Of a DNA stretch of 64,000 bases, positions 43,231 through 51,814 are shown one piece after another. Position 1 is the first letter of the stretch. Every line of letters starts with the position of its first letter. Location: NCBI GenBank assembly GCA_019912315.1, contig JAIOJA010000074.1, forward strand, positions 25,193-89,192. The letters are read 5' to 3'. Source of the DNA: Planctomycetota bacterium (GTDB lineage: Bacteria > Planctomycetota > UBA8742 > UBA2392). The notes beneath the pieces were generated by a model. It was not told the origin of the DNA. It saw only the letters and a list, made by a program, of their open reading frames with translations, and made no database searches. A program made the translations under genes and the position numbers.

Positions 43231-44393
43231 CGCCCCGATCCGGCAACCAGCCGCTCAAGCTGATCTTGCCACTTCAGCTTCATTCCCAGGTGATCCGCTA
43301 TCTCAAGCCTTGAAATCGCATCCTGGTGATAGGCTTCGAGGACGAGTTTCACGAACGTCACTCCGTGCACACGTAGTGCCTTTTCATAAGGCCACTCGAT
43401 CGCCGGACCTCGATTCGGTAGTCCTCTCGATTTCCACACCTGCTGCATCATGTGGAAGTACTCGAATGTCGAGAGTTGATACTGAATCAGTCGAATTAGC
43501 GTTGCGCTCTTACTCGCGCAGAATCGAGATGCTAGCCGGTTCAGGGTCTCTTCTTCAGGATTCAGCGAAACGTTGAGCCGCCTACACTCCTCCAAAAACA
43601 AGTGCTCGGGCATGATTGCCGCGGCGGCAGCCTGATCACAGAAGCGCTCGATGGCGTAGGCGCTATGATTCGAATATCTGTTTTCGTCGGATGCGATTGC
43701 GTTGGAGAGAGCATCCGTCGCGATTAGGACGTGTACCAGCTCGTGAAGCAGACTGAAGCATCTTCTCGCTGGGAGATGCTTGCGGTTGATTGCCAACAGG
43801 GGATAGGGTGGTTCGGACAAGCAGAAGCCACTCAGTTCTTCCGTTGCGACGCCGGAAAACTGATACGTCAAAACTCCGAGACCTTCGATGCCCTCTCGCC
43901 AACCACGAAGTGCCGCGTAAGCGTCTCGGTGCCAGGACCATTGAACTTCCTGCGTAATCCCAACGGCTTCTCGAATCCGCTTTCCTATGTCCTCTGGATT
44001 CGCATCGGGCGTTGCAGAGCCGATCCACTTCCAGTCGTATCGCATGCCAAAGCCCGCGAACCGACGAGAGGTGTCCTGCAAGTACCTGGCGTCTCTGAGA
44101 GCAGAGCGCGCATCCGGCGACAAGTCCGGCGCTACTCCGTCGAAACTACGGAAGTCTGTTGGAATCTCGGGCAAATCCGGGGTCTCTGGCAGGTAGAAAA
44201 ACGCTTGGGGCCGCTTCAGTGCGTGCGCCAACTTCCGAAGTTGTGTGAAAGTCAGATTGTCGTCACCGTGTTCTATTGCAGCGTATGCTTCTTCGGTGAT
44301 CGAGATTCGACGTGCCACATCAAGCTGGGTGAGTCCCGCTTGTTCGCGAGCCCACGCCACTAACGCCGTATTGACAAGAGATGTCTTCGCCAT
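43227..44393 (-). CDS. XRE-family regulator fused to ImmA/IrrE metallopeptidase, probable antitoxin
   Basis: A protein of 388 residues. Residues 5-65 are an XRE helix-turn-helix (REQAGLTQLDVARRISITEE). The middle has ImmA/IrrE zinc peptidase features, including HELVH (LLHELVHVLIATD) and a later Glu (YAIERFCDQAAAAAIMP). ImmA-type peptidases cleave phage-type repressors. Paired with the DUF4411 gene in a 4-bp overlap, this is a widespread two-gene module thought to act as toxin-antitoxin or stress/phage response. SD not evident (GGAGCGG, far upstream). Confidence 0.9.
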   Translation of the reverse strand: MAKTSLVNTALVAWAREQAGLTQLDVARRISITEEAYAAIEHGDDNLTFTQLRKLAHALKRPQAFFYLPETPDLPEIPTDFRSFDGVAPDLSPDARSALRDARYLQDTSRRFAGFGMRYDWKWIGSATPDANPEDIGKRIREAVGITQEVQWSWHRDAYAALRGWREGIEGLGVLTYQFSGVATEELSGFCLSEPPYPLLAINRKHLPARRCFSLLHELVHVLIATDALSNAIASDENRYSNHSAYAIERFCDQAAAAAIMPEHLFLEECRRLNVSLNPEEETLNRLASRFCASKSATLIRLIQYQLSTFEYFHMMQQVWKSRGLPNRGPAIEWPYEKALRVHGVTFVKLVLEAYHQDAISRLEIADHLGMKLKWQDQLERLVAGSGR

Positions 44394-44539
44394 GCAATCC
44401 GCTCCCGCGCAGACTCTTATACCGGATTGCCCCGACTGCGTCAGCCGACCTGGCCCTCTCGAACCTAGTTGTGTCGCATCCGTGCTGTCCGATGAGACAA
44501 GAGCAATTCTGGCCGCAGAGCTGCTCGACTTGACCTAAA

Positions 44540-44569
44540 GAACGAAGGCCCGTGGTCGGGTCTTCGTTC
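44540..44569 (-). terminator. Terminator-like 13-bp hairpin after the 44575 gene
   Basis: GAACGAAGGCCCG (44540-44552) pairs with CGGGTCTTCGTTC (44557-44569), one G-U pair, loop TGGT. On the minus strand it follows the 44575 gene stop, closing the small-protein/Cas4-like transcript and separating it from the ImmA pair. Confidence 0.75.
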
Positions 44570-44574
44570 GATGG

Positions 44575-44925
44575 TCAGCCGCGAGGCGGCTTGACCGGGG
44601 GGAGTGCTGGCTGGCCGTGCATCATGGCCTTCAACGTGTCGAGTAGGTACGTCCGTTGATTTGTGTCGAGGTTGGGTAGCTGCTTGAGGCTCGCCTCGAA
44701 CGCTTGAAGCTGCCGTTGCTGCATCTCTGCCGACACGCCCAGCGCTGCCATGAAGGCTTTCATCTGTAGCTCCAGTTCGTGCATGCCGATCAGCGATTGC
44801 AGCGCTTCAAGCTGGTTGTCCGAAACATGCTCGATCATGCGGTGGAAGCTGAACTGCCTGACGGTTTCCGGGTCGCCTTGCACGGCCCAGTTTTGCTGCT
44901 TGCGTCTGCGGTTTCGGCGGGCCAT
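44575..44925 (-). CDS. Small helical island protein, unknown function
   Basis: About 116 residues from the ATG at 44925, which shares its A with the TGA stop of the Cas4-like gene (TGATG coupling). A basic N-terminus (ARRNRRRKQQNW) is followed by a predominantly helical body (RMIEHVSDNQLEALQSL, MQQRQLQAFEASLKQLP). Possibly a partner of the nuclease. No family recognised. Confidence 0.65.
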   Translation of the reverse strand: MARRNRRRKQQNWAVQGDPETVRQFSFHRMIEHVSDNQLEALQSLIGMHELELQMKAFMAALGVSAEMQQRQLQAFEASLKQLPNLDTNQRTYLLDTLKAMMHGQPALPPVKPPRG

Positions 44926-45731
44926 CACGCCCCCTTTCGGCACTCACCATCGCACTTGTCCCGGTGCTCACAGCCGAAGCACATGTAGCTGCGCTGGCGC
45001 GGGAATATCCCGGCCGCCTCGGCGGCGCGGACGTCCCGGATCACTTCAAGCACTTCTGCCCGCTGTGCCTGCGACCGCTGCACCGGGTAGATGCGAAACG
45101 CGGGTGATTTCGCCTTGGTTAGCACCCAGAACTCGAAGTCGACCTTGCCCGGCGCAGCCAGGATGCGCTCTGCGGCGAGCAGGTAGACCGTCGGTTGCAG
45201 GTCGAACTCCAATCGGTCCTGCGCTAGCGAACTGGCTGACGTCTTCAGGTCGACGACCCTGTAGCGGCCGTCGCCTTCGTCCAGCAGCAGGTCGATCACG
45301 CCGTTGACCACGATGTCGTCAGCGAATTCGACCGTGAAGGGAACTTCAGTGCCGATGACCGTGACGTGTCTGTCCACCTTTTGCAGGAAGACGTCGATCA
45401 GTTCAGCGCCCTTGGCCAGCATCTCGTCGGCCGACTTCTTGCCCCAGTCAACGGGCACGCCGTGATGCTGATTCAGGGCGATCTCGTCGTGCATGGCCCG
45501 CTCGAACACGGCGACCACGGCCTCGTGGTTCAACGGGTCGTCCTTCAGCGAGCGCATGAAGGCCTCAAAGGCTTCGTGGATAGCGCTGCCAAACACGAAG
45601 TTGCCCGAGGCACGTTCCTCGGGCGATTCCAGAATGTAGCGGTACAGATAGCGGCGCGGGCAGTACAGCCAGGTGCTGAAGCGCGAAAAACTGACCGGCT
45701 GCACCGCGAGCGCGGTGTCGGATTGGTTCAT
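44925..45731 (-). CDS. Cas4/RecB-like PD-(D/E)XK nuclease with Fe-S-type cysteines
   Basis: A protein of 268 residues. FSTWLYCPRRYLYRYI holds the first cysteine, and FGSAIHEAFE is the helix with the catalytic His. The core is NGVIDLLLDEGDGRYRVVDLKTS (split: GVIDLLL and VVDLKTS), supplying the D...(D/E)xK residues. The C-terminal CFGCEHRDKC gives three further cysteines. This is the Cas4/AddB-type layout that binds [4Fe-4S] and cuts or resects DNA ends. No CRISPR array lies nearby, so it is likely a phage/plasmid recombination enzyme. Translationally coupled to the 44575 gene. Confidence 0.85.
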   Translation of the reverse strand: MNQSDTALAVQPVSFSRFSTWLYCPRRYLYRYILESPEERASGNFVFGSAIHEAFEAFMRSLKDDPLNHEAVVAVFERAMHDEIALNQHHGVPVDWGKKSADEMLAKGAELIDVFLQKVDRHVTVIGTEVPFTVEFADDIVVNGVIDLLLDEGDGRYRVVDLKTSASSLAQDRLEFDLQPTVYLLAAERILAAPGKVDFEFWVLTKAKSPAFRIYPVQRSQAQRAEVLEVIRDVRAAEAAGIFPRQRSYMCFGCEHRDKCDGECRKGA

Positions 45732-45779
45732 GGTTGTCCTTTGTGGTTGGTGTGGCGTCCCGGTCGGAGGCCACAGTGA

Positions 45780-46229
45780 CTAGCCCTTGAGCGTGTCGAT
45801 CAGGGTAGTGGCCTGCGACTTGGTGATATCGTCCAGTTCGATGTTGTGGTCCTTGCGCAGCCACTGGCGGGTCTGGTCGGCCGAGAAGTTGCGGTGCCGG
45901 CGCGCCAGGCTCAACAAGAAGCCGACCTGCTTGCGGCTGGCAGGCACGTCGTGAGACCGGCCGTTCCCGTTGGAGCCGTTGTTGCCGTTGCCATGCGTGG
46001 CGATGCGGTTGGTTGGGCCCGTGTGGATCTGCACGGGGCCGTCGCCGATCTCTTCATCAACGGCCTGCTTGAGCTGCCGCCAGATGTTGCTCAGCGCGCG
46101 TTTCAACGCCGACGGATCTTCGGCGACGCTGTCCATGACATCGAACTCGGCACTAGCGTGGACCGAGCGGCTGGAGAACTGCTCGGTGTCGGGCGTCTTA
46201 CGCCCGAATGATGCTGTCAGTCGGATCAT
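45780..46229 (-). CDS. Phage-like protein, unknown function
   Basis: A protein of 149 residues. The N-terminal 65 residues are Ser/Glu-rich and may form a small alpha-helical domain (ALKRALSNIWRQLKQAVDEE), then a Gly/Asn linker (HGNGNNGSNGNG). The C-terminus (SRKQVGFLLSLARRHRN ... ITKSQATTLIDTLKG) matches a short motif often found at the ends of phage recombination or ssDNA-binding proteins. It is 48 bp upstream of the Cas4-like gene, suggesting a shared DNA-processing role. Confidence 0.65.
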   Translation of the reverse strand: MIRLTASFGRKTPDTEQFSSRSVHASAEFDVMDSVAEDPSALKRALSNIWRQLKQAVDEEIGDGPVQIHTGPTNRIATHGNGNNGSNGNGRSHDVPASRKQVGFLLSLARRHRNFSADQTRQWLRKDHNIELDDITKSQATTLIDTLKG

Positions 46230-46675
46230 GCGTGGTTCCTTTCAAAGTAGCGGGGCCGAGGTAAACACCCCGGCCCCTGGTTGAGATTGACGAATGTGAG
46301 CCCGATCCCGCCGCCATTGCCACGGCTGGCGGACCTCGCGGGCTCAACCGGCGGGAGCCGGGAGACTAAGCCGTCAGTGCAGCTATCTAACACAATTGGC
46401 CGCATCGGCGATTTCGGTCTGGCTGTCGCGTTCGTCGCCAACGGCTCGCCCGATCTGGCGCGGTAAAATGCGCAAGATCCAGGGTGTCTATGGCAAATGT
46501 GGCGGGGAAGCCGCAACCCAACCTGGTCGCGAGTCTTGCTGCGGCCAGTGCGATGCAGCGTCTACTGGAATATTTGTGCTGAAGCAGCTGAGGAGCGGCC
46601 CGCCCGGTACTCAGGGCCAAACCGCTCCTCTCGGAGATAGTCAGATTGCGGACTCTATTGCAGAACTCGCCGACT
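46230..46675. other. 445-bp gap without a convincing gene
   Basis: Short frames here lack start sites and coding character. One hairpin stands out: GAGGAGCGG (46590-46598) pairs with CCGCTCCTC (46622-46630) across a 23-nt loop, placed to terminate the hydrophobic-protein gene on the minus strand. A promoter for the 45780 gene is expected in this region but I cannot point to it. Confidence 0.5.
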
Positions 46676-47086
46676 TTACTCGTCGTCATCCTCATCCGTA
46701 ATGATATCAGCAGCCATAATGACGCCTCCTGCGCCTGCTGCACCTGCTGCACCACCCGCGGCCGCGATCACGGCCCTGCCTGCTAACATGCCGCCGCCGC
46801 CAGCAGCGATCGATCCGCCGCCAACCGTTGCAAGGGCACCGGAGGCAGCCGCAGCCCCGCCCGTCGCAGCGCCGCCGCCGACAATTGCCACGGCGATCGG
46901 TGCTGCGGCAACGGCCGCGACTGCCCCGACGGCCGCAGCCCCTGCGATAACAACTACAGCTTTTGTGGTCGGGTCCAGACCGTCGATGCTCCGCGCAACG
47001 TCTTTGATTCCGACTTTGACGGTGTCAATCACCTCTTCGCACGCGTGCGTCAACACGTCTAGGCCATTCATGATCGCTGAAAACAT
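46676..47086 (-). CDS. Small Ala/Gly-rich hydrophobic protein with acidic C-terminus, candidate membrane-active effector
   Basis: A protein of 136 residues; start at ATG 47086 after GTGGAGAAG. Residues 1-45 are an amphipathic, helical head (LTHACEEVIDTVKVGIKDVA). Residues 46-125 are an uninterrupted Ala/Gly/Val-rich hydrophobic region (AVVVIAGAAAVGAVAAVAAA; GAAGAAGAGG), and the end is DITDEDDDE-like acidic. Such glycine-zipper sequences occur in bacteriocins, pore-formers and phage membrane proteins. It is divergent from an XRE regulator. Composition bias makes homology difficult; function is unknown. Confidence 0.62.
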   Translation of the reverse strand: MFSAIMNGLDVLTHACEEVIDTVKVGIKDVARSIDGLDPTTKAVVVIAGAAAVGAVAAVAAAPIAVAIVGGGAATGGAAAASGALATVGGGSIAAGGGGMLAGRAVIAAAGGAAGAAGAGGVIMAADIITDEDDDE

Positions 47087-47252
47087 GTGCTTCTCCACTA
47101 AGGTTGAAAAACAGTTGTCCCCCTTCTTGTGGTCCCTCACCGATGCTTTTTTCTCCGCTAGTACGCTGCTCGGCGAGAGACAGACGCACCACCGTGACCA
47201 ATTACCGCCTTTCAGCCAGACGCTTCTGGATGTTATTAGGCGTGTAGTATAC

Positions 47253-47269
47253 GATGAGCACAACTCATC
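47253..47269. promoter_or_regulatory. Inverted repeat, candidate XRE operator
   Basis: GATGAG (47253-47258) and CTCATC (47264-47269) form a perfect 6-bp dyad with a CACAA centre, 18 bp upstream of the XRE start and overlapping an AT-richer promoter region (GTATAC just left). Typical size for a dimeric XRE repressor site controlling the divergent pair. Confidence 0.55.
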
Positions 47270-47287
47270 CACAATAGGAAATTTTGC

Positions 47288-47842
47288 ATGAACGCAAAAA
47301 ACATTGATCGTGCAATTCGGCTCCCAGCGGAAATGGTCTTTGGGAGGCTGATCGAGGGTATCCGGGGTTACAAGAGCATGTCCCAGTCGGAACTCGCCGC
47401 AGCTGCGGACCTGTCAAACGCAGCCGTGAGCAGGGTTGAAAGGGGGGAAAGCAACCCGACCTTGACCACCGTCTTGGCTATCGCCCGTGGCCTCGCCCTC
47501 TCACCTTCAGAATTGATGCGGGCTTTCACTGTTGCAGAGGAAGGTGCTCTTCGACGCCTACGAGCCGCGATTCAAGACACTGCGGATGGGGAATTGCCGG
47601 ACACAACCATCAACTGGTGGCTTCGGGAGAGATTTGGTGGCAAGGCCGCGAAGGCAGCAGCTTCTTTAGTGAAAAATTTCCAACTGGGCCCTACTGATGT
47701 GCCAATTGCGAAGCTAGTGGCGATGGCAGCGGATTCTGCGGTGAAGACGGGGATCTTCGCCGCCTTGGCCGGATTCTTCGAACCCGAATCCGACGACTCG
47801 GACACGGGGAAGAAGTCAGGGGCCATTGGGCACGATGAGTGA
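47288..47842 (+). CDS. XRE-family repressor
   Basis: A protein of 184 residues starting at ATG 47288. Residues 14-75 are an XRE helix-turn-helix (MSQSELAAAADLSNAAVSRV, ERGESNPTLTTVLAIARGLA). Residues 90-165 form an unusual helical C-terminal domain (TINWWLRERFGGKAAKAAAS), ending in an acidic tail. It is divergent from the Ala/Gly-rich gene and probably represses it. The extra C-terminal domain, absent from simple Cro/C2 repressors, could sense a signal or bind the neighbouring protein. Confidence 0.82.
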   Translation: MNAKNIDRAIRLPAEMVFGRLIEGIRGYKSMSQSELAAAADLSNAAVSRVERGESNPTLTTVLAIARGLALSPSELMRAFTVAEEGALRRLRAAIQDTADGELPDTTINWWLRERFGGKAAKAAASLVKNFQLGPTDVPIAKLVAMAADSAVKTGIFAALAGFFEPESDDSDTGKKSGAIGHDE

Positions 47843-48115
47843 TATGGCGGCCTGAGTTTGGATCGCCGAATTCCCATCTCTCCCCTATGTACGTCAGTCT
47901 ATCCACCTTCTCCGTCGCCGTAGGGTCGACTACCCTTCCGCCGAGTTCCTGTAACTTTACTCGCGACTGGACCGGCAGCGATTCAACGTTCCCGCCCCTG
48001 ATCAGCGCGTTGGCCACGCCGTAAGAGGCGCTTACCCAGCTCGACCTCAAATGCATGGTTGACCGCTGTTGACTCTTCTTCGTGCAGCCCATCGAGGGTT
48101 GCCTCCGTAGTTGAG

Positions 48116-49000
48116 CTACCCACCGATGATGTCGGCAAGTTCGTTAGCCGGGGCGGTGACCTGCTTGCGGCGTGAGTACTTCTTCGGCTTGGATGTGGCG
48201 GCAGGTGCTGGCGTCGGTTCTGCCGCTTGCGGAATCACCGGCTGTGATTCGAAAACGTCCTGCGCTTCCTGCATCTCCGTCTCGGTCGGAGCGCTGGCTT
48301 CTTCCGTGCCTCCGTCTTCACCTTCTTCTGGCGCAGCAGGTGCGGCTACACCTGGGCCATCGCCACGCAACTTGGCGAGTTGGTCCGGCACGTGCTCTTC
48401 GGGCTTCTCGACCTGGATCGGCATGCAGAGCATGGCCGTGCCGTCCTTGCACGAGAAGCCAACGGCCTGCTGGTCGTCAATGATTCTCAGCGTGACGACT
48501 TCATCCTGCGTCACACCTTTCAAGGCCTTCAGCGAACGCAACAGCGTGTCGATGTTGATGGTGACGGCTTGCGCTTTGGTGTAATCGGGAATGACACCGG
48601 CGACTCGGGGGTAGGCCCCTTCGGGTTGCCGGACCTGCATGGTCTGAGCTGCTGATAGATCGGTTGCGCCGAACCGGATCGAGTCGCCGTCCGTCTCGAC
48701 CTGTAGCAGTTCTGTGTACGGCGAGGCATTTCGGCGGGACTTGCTGACCATGGCCGCTGCTTTCGCAGCGTCGTCGAGCGCGACCAGGACGGGCTCAGCC
48801 TGGGGAGCGGGTGACTCAGCGTGTACCCCTTCGATCTTGGGTGCCGATTTGGGGTCGGCGTCGGGGTAGGGCACCAGCAGCAGGCTGTGGCCGTCGGTCG
48901 ACAGCACACCCATCGATGTCAACGCAATCGTGTTCAGGGCGTACCTGCCGCCACTGGATGCGGCGACGTGATGCTTCAGTGTTCTTGGATGCAGCAACAT
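48116..49000 (-). CDS. DNA sliding-clamp-like protein
   Basis: A protein of 294 residues, with SD AGGAGAAC before the ATG. Residues 1-100 and 110-200 are two clamp-type alpha/beta halves (GRYALNTIALTSMGVLSTDG HSLLLVP; QAVTINIDTLLRSLKALKGV; EVVTLRIIDDQQAVGFSCKD). The pattern of DGxxL and strand-turn-strand repeats is that of beta/PCNA-fold proteins. Residues 210-294 are a Pro/Ala/Glu-rich tail with a basic end (TSKPKKYSRRKQVTAPAN). It is shorter than bacterial DnaN (three domains, about 370), so a phage/plasmid-type clamp or relative is likely. The assignment rests on fold pattern only. Confidence 0.6.
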   Translation of the reverse strand: MLLHPRTLKHHVAASSGGRYALNTIALTSMGVLSTDGHSLLLVPYPDADPKSAPKIEGVHAESPAPQAEPVLVALDDAAKAAAMVSKSRRNASPYTELLQVETDGDSIRFGATDLSAAQTMQVRQPEGAYPRVAGVIPDYTKAQAVTINIDTLLRSLKALKGVTQDEVVTLRIIDDQQAVGFSCKDGTAMLCMPIQVEKPEEHVPDQLAKLRGDGPGVAAPAAPEEGEDGGTEEASAPTETEMQEAQDVFESQPVIPQAAEPTPAPAATSKPKKYSRRKQVTAPANELADIIGG

Positions 49001-49129
49001 GAGTTCTCCTCAATGAAATGGGGGCGGCCCCGAAGGACCGCCCAGAACGGAATCAGCCCGGACCACCCGGGCTCTGACGTTGGTGGAATACTGATAGCCT
49101 TGAACTTCAGCGGTACTTACCCCGTTGGC

Positions 49130-49237
49130 TCACGGGGTCCGGCGGGATGCAAGCTTCTCAAGAGCTTTGCACAGCCCGATGACGAGCAACGCACCCCAGC
49201 ACGCAAGGCCATATCCGATGGCGATGATCTCCAGCAT
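49130..49237 (-). CDS. Possible 35-residue single-span membrane peptide
   Basis: From ATG 49237: one hydrophobic helix (IIAIGYGLACWGALLVIGLC) followed by a basic tail (KALEKLASRRTP), a good transmembrane/positive-inside pattern. The SD is poor, and the frame could be chance. It lies in a 330-bp gap between the clamp-like and lipoprotein genes that otherwise shows nothing coding. Confidence 0.35.
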   Translation of the reverse strand: MLEIIAIGYGLACWGALLVIGLCKALEKLASRRTP

Positions 49238-49331
49238 GCACCAAGGATGTGCAGTGGGCTTGGGAATCCAACCGGCAAGACGCGCTGGCAAACCAGCATT
49301 TACCACGCAGGCAGATGTTCTGACGCCGAGC

Positions 49332-49868
49332 CTAAGTCTCGCCGGGCATCTTGATAACGTCCCCATCGATAGACCACGGATTCAGGGACTGTCTCGGATT
49401 GACTCGACTTTTTATGGCTAGCCGCAGGTGGTCAAGCTGCACGCGAGCCCCATGGATTCGCTGGATGGCTATGCCACAGTAAGCATGTAGGAAGGGATCC
49501 AATGGGTGATCCGTTTCTTGAACAGCATCCGTGGGGACCTTTACCCAACAATCGTAGGGGTGATGGCCTGTTCCTCGCAATCCTTCCGCATCGCACAGCT
49601 TGGGAAGACCGACATCCGGGCCAGCGACCACCAGGTACGTCCCGATAGCGCTGACCCTCTTGCCATCTGAGTAGGCAAGCACCAATCGATGCCCAGAATC
49701 TACATTGCCTGCATGGGCGTACGGGGTGGGAGGTACGTTGTTGATGAAGAACGAGTGGACGACGACGTGAACCCCGTCCGCAAGGTCCACAGTCTTCTCC
49801 CGCGTTGCACCTCCACAAACCAATCCTGACGCGGGAAGCGCCAAGTACAGCCAAGTCTTCCAGTCCAT
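49332..49868 (-). CDS. Island lipoprotein, unknown function
   Basis: A protein of 178 residues from ATG 49868, with SD GGGAGGCG. A signal (MDWKTWLYLALPASGLVC) ends with a lipobox SGLVC. The mature part is beta-rich (VHVVVHSFFINNVPPTPYAH, RLVLAYSDGKRVSAIGTYLV) with several Cys and His residues. No family recognised. A host-envelope-targeted cargo gene in an otherwise DNA-processing region. Confidence 0.62.
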   Translation of the reverse strand: MDWKTWLYLALPASGLVCGGATREKTVDLADGVHVVVHSFFINNVPPTPYAHAGNVDSGHRLVLAYSDGKRVSAIGTYLVVAGPDVGLPKLCDAEGLRGTGHHPYDCWVKVPTDAVQETDHPLDPFLHAYCGIAIQRIHGARVQLDHLRLAIKSRVNPRQSLNPWSIDGDVIKMPGET

Positions 49869-50079
49869 TCTCAGCGCCTCCCAGTATCTGGCACCAGACA
49901 ATCCAGACGCAGCCGTGCCGGTTCGGTTGTGCGGTTGACCGGCGTGCCCGTCAAATATGGCACAAGTGCCTATCGTACACCGATCTCGGCAGGTGTTCAT
50001 CACCGCTTGTTTGCTGCGTGGACGATACAGGCTGAGTTCCTGCTGCGAATGTCGGCTAGCGAGGATGTGCGCCGGATCT

Positions 50080-51117
50080 TCAATTCTCAATCCACCTGCC
50101 CGTTGCGGACAGGTCGGTCAGTCGACCGCCGAGCGTTTGCAGCTTGTGGCGGCTGTCGATGGCGAGCGCTGTGTCGTTGCCCGCTCGGGTCAACGCATTG
50201 ATGACCGCGTATAGCGATTCGCCGGGCTCGACCCCGTATGCGCGGTGGACTGCTTCGCCTTCTTCCTCTGCCAATTCATAGCGTGAGATCACTCGGTCCA
50301 AGGCCTTCAGGGGCTCGGGGACCTGAATACCACGCGTACCGGCAAAGGCCGTCGCGGCCTGGCTGGACAGATCGATGGCCCGGTCGAAGGCCTCGCGGAC
50401 CTGGTCACCGAGTTCAGCTTTGCCGACGTGACGACGCTGGTAGGCCCAGCGGCCGGAGCCCATGACCAAGCCGTTCAAGCAGATGGTGCGGTAGACCAGC
50501 GCACTGATGTTGACGCGCGCCAACCCGACTTCGCTGTTACGCAGGTGCAGGCCACGGTGCAGAGAGTCGCGACGGGCTTGCGGCAGGCCGGTTTCGGGCT
50601 CGCCGACGACCTGCATGTCGAGGTAGCTTTCGTTCAGCTCATAGCGAACTGTTGTGTCAGCGCCGAGCCGGGTTTCCAACCATCCCAAGATGTCGAGGTG
50701 GTTGATCGGCCGGTAGGACGAAGACAGTACACCACGCACTTCGTCTCCTTCGATCCGCAGCATCACGTCGCGGTCGGCTTCACGAAGCCAGCGGTTCACG
50801 TTGCGTGAACGCAGCTCGGGGTCACAGCGGCGCAGGTAGTGGGCTGGAATCTGCAACCTCGCGGCGATCTGTCCGAAGGCGTGTTCCCGCAGAACGTACC
50901 GCTCGTTGCCGCCAACCATCAGCGCGCCATCACTGGGTGCCATCGCCAGCTCACGGGTGTTGACGACTGCGTCACGCTGCCTGCCAGCCATCTCCTGAAG
51001 ACGATTTCGCAATTCGCCCAGCCTTGAGCCGGGTTCCTCGTTGAGTGCCCCGAAACGCAACTCTTCCGCAGTGTCGTGGGGTGTAGACACAGCGGTTCCC
51101 TCGGCGCTAAGCACCAT
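50080..51117 (-). CDS. DUF932 family phage/plasmid protein
   Basis: A protein of 345 residues from ATG 51117, 7 bp after GGAGG. Conserved DUF932 features: YVLREHAFGQIAARLQIPA, VLSSSYRPINHLDIL, and NISALVYRTICLNGL with the C-terminal helical part (VREAFDRAIDLSSQAATAFA). The family is widespread in plasmids and phages, where it resembles the plasmid LA0-type Rec/annealing-associated proteins; molecular role is not settled. It is in the DNA-processing block with the Cas4-like and clamp-like genes. Confidence 0.85.
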   Translation of the reverse strand: MVLSAEGTAVSTPHDTAEELRFGALNEEPGSRLGELRNRLQEMAGRQRDAVVNTRELAMAPSDGALMVGGNERYVLREHAFGQIAARLQIPAHYLRRCDPELRSRNVNRWLREADRDVMLRIEGDEVRGVLSSSYRPINHLDILGWLETRLGADTTVRYELNESYLDMQVVGEPETGLPQARRDSLHRGLHLRNSEVGLARVNISALVYRTICLNGLVMGSGRWAYQRRHVGKAELGDQVREAFDRAIDLSSQAATAFAGTRGIQVPEPLKALDRVISRYELAEEEGEAVHRAYGVEPGESLYAVINALTRAGNDTALAIDSRHKLQTLGGRLTDLSATGRWIEN

Positions 51118-51293
51118 GGCATGACCTCCATAGAACGGGATTCTGGGCCAGATTGGCCCGACTAGGCTCTCGATGCTCGATGCAACGAGACGAGGCCCGC
51201 AGCGTGTGCTACGAGCCTCTTCCGTCATCTTATGCCACGAAAACCCCGATTTTTAGGCCGAAGGCGACTGCGCTGGCGGCGCTCGCAAGCACA

Positions 51294-51749
51294 TCACGTC
51301 GCTTGGGGCACCAGGTAGTCGAGAACTTCTGACCACGTCTTGAAGTGGTCTTCATGGAGGCGAATCAGCTCCCCCTCGAATCGGTCAGCGCCATTCTTGT
51401 CGCGGTCGTCGACCAGGAAGTGACCACGGTTTAGGTTCTTGTGGTGGCTGAGGATCAGGCGCTTATACGCCGGCCCGCCCAGGTGTTTCTTTACCCAAAG
51501 CAGTTTGTCTGCCCATGCGGAAGGGTTCTCCCAGGGCGATGTCGACAGGATGTATGTGTCGAACAGCTCTGACAGCGTCGTATATGCCTCTAGCGCCCCT
51601 TCTTTGGGGTCCATTAGCGAGAATATGCCGGGGACTTCGTCTTCGTCGTCCTTGTGTTTGGCGAGCAAGGCTGGGTCCACCCTCGGAAATGCTGACTGGA
51701 ATTCGACGAGTACGTTGTCCATGTCGATGTAGAGGATCTTCTTCGTCAT
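51294..51749 (-). CDS. 5'(3')-deoxyribonucleotidase (NT5C-like HAD phosphatase)
   Basis: A protein of 151 residues from ATG 51749 after GGAGACGAG. HAD motif I is ILYIDMDNVLVEF (DxD nucleophile), motif II is ILSTSPWENP (TSP), and the acidic motif IV is GHFLVDDRDKNGADRF. The size and the EAYTTLSELFDTYILSTSP run match 5'(3')-deoxyribonucleotidases. It would hydrolyse dNMPs, adjusting nucleotide pools. Such genes are common in phages. Confidence 0.92.
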   Translation of the reverse strand: MTKKILYIDMDNVLVEFQSAFPRVDPALLAKHKDDEDEVPGIFSLMDPKEGALEAYTTLSELFDTYILSTSPWENPSAWADKLLWVKKHLGGPAYKRLILSHHKNLNRGHFLVDDRDKNGADRFEGELIRLHEDHFKTWSEVLDYLVPQAT

Positions 51750-51814
51750 GCTCGTCTCCAGTGAAGGGCTCGATTCAGTCAGCAAACGTCAATATACTGA
51801 GCCGACAGCCATAA

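Noticed and set aside
44925..45731. The Cas4-like gene as part of a CRISPR-Cas system
   Set aside because: No cas1, cas2, effector gene or repeat array is visible; the context is phage/plasmid DNA processing.
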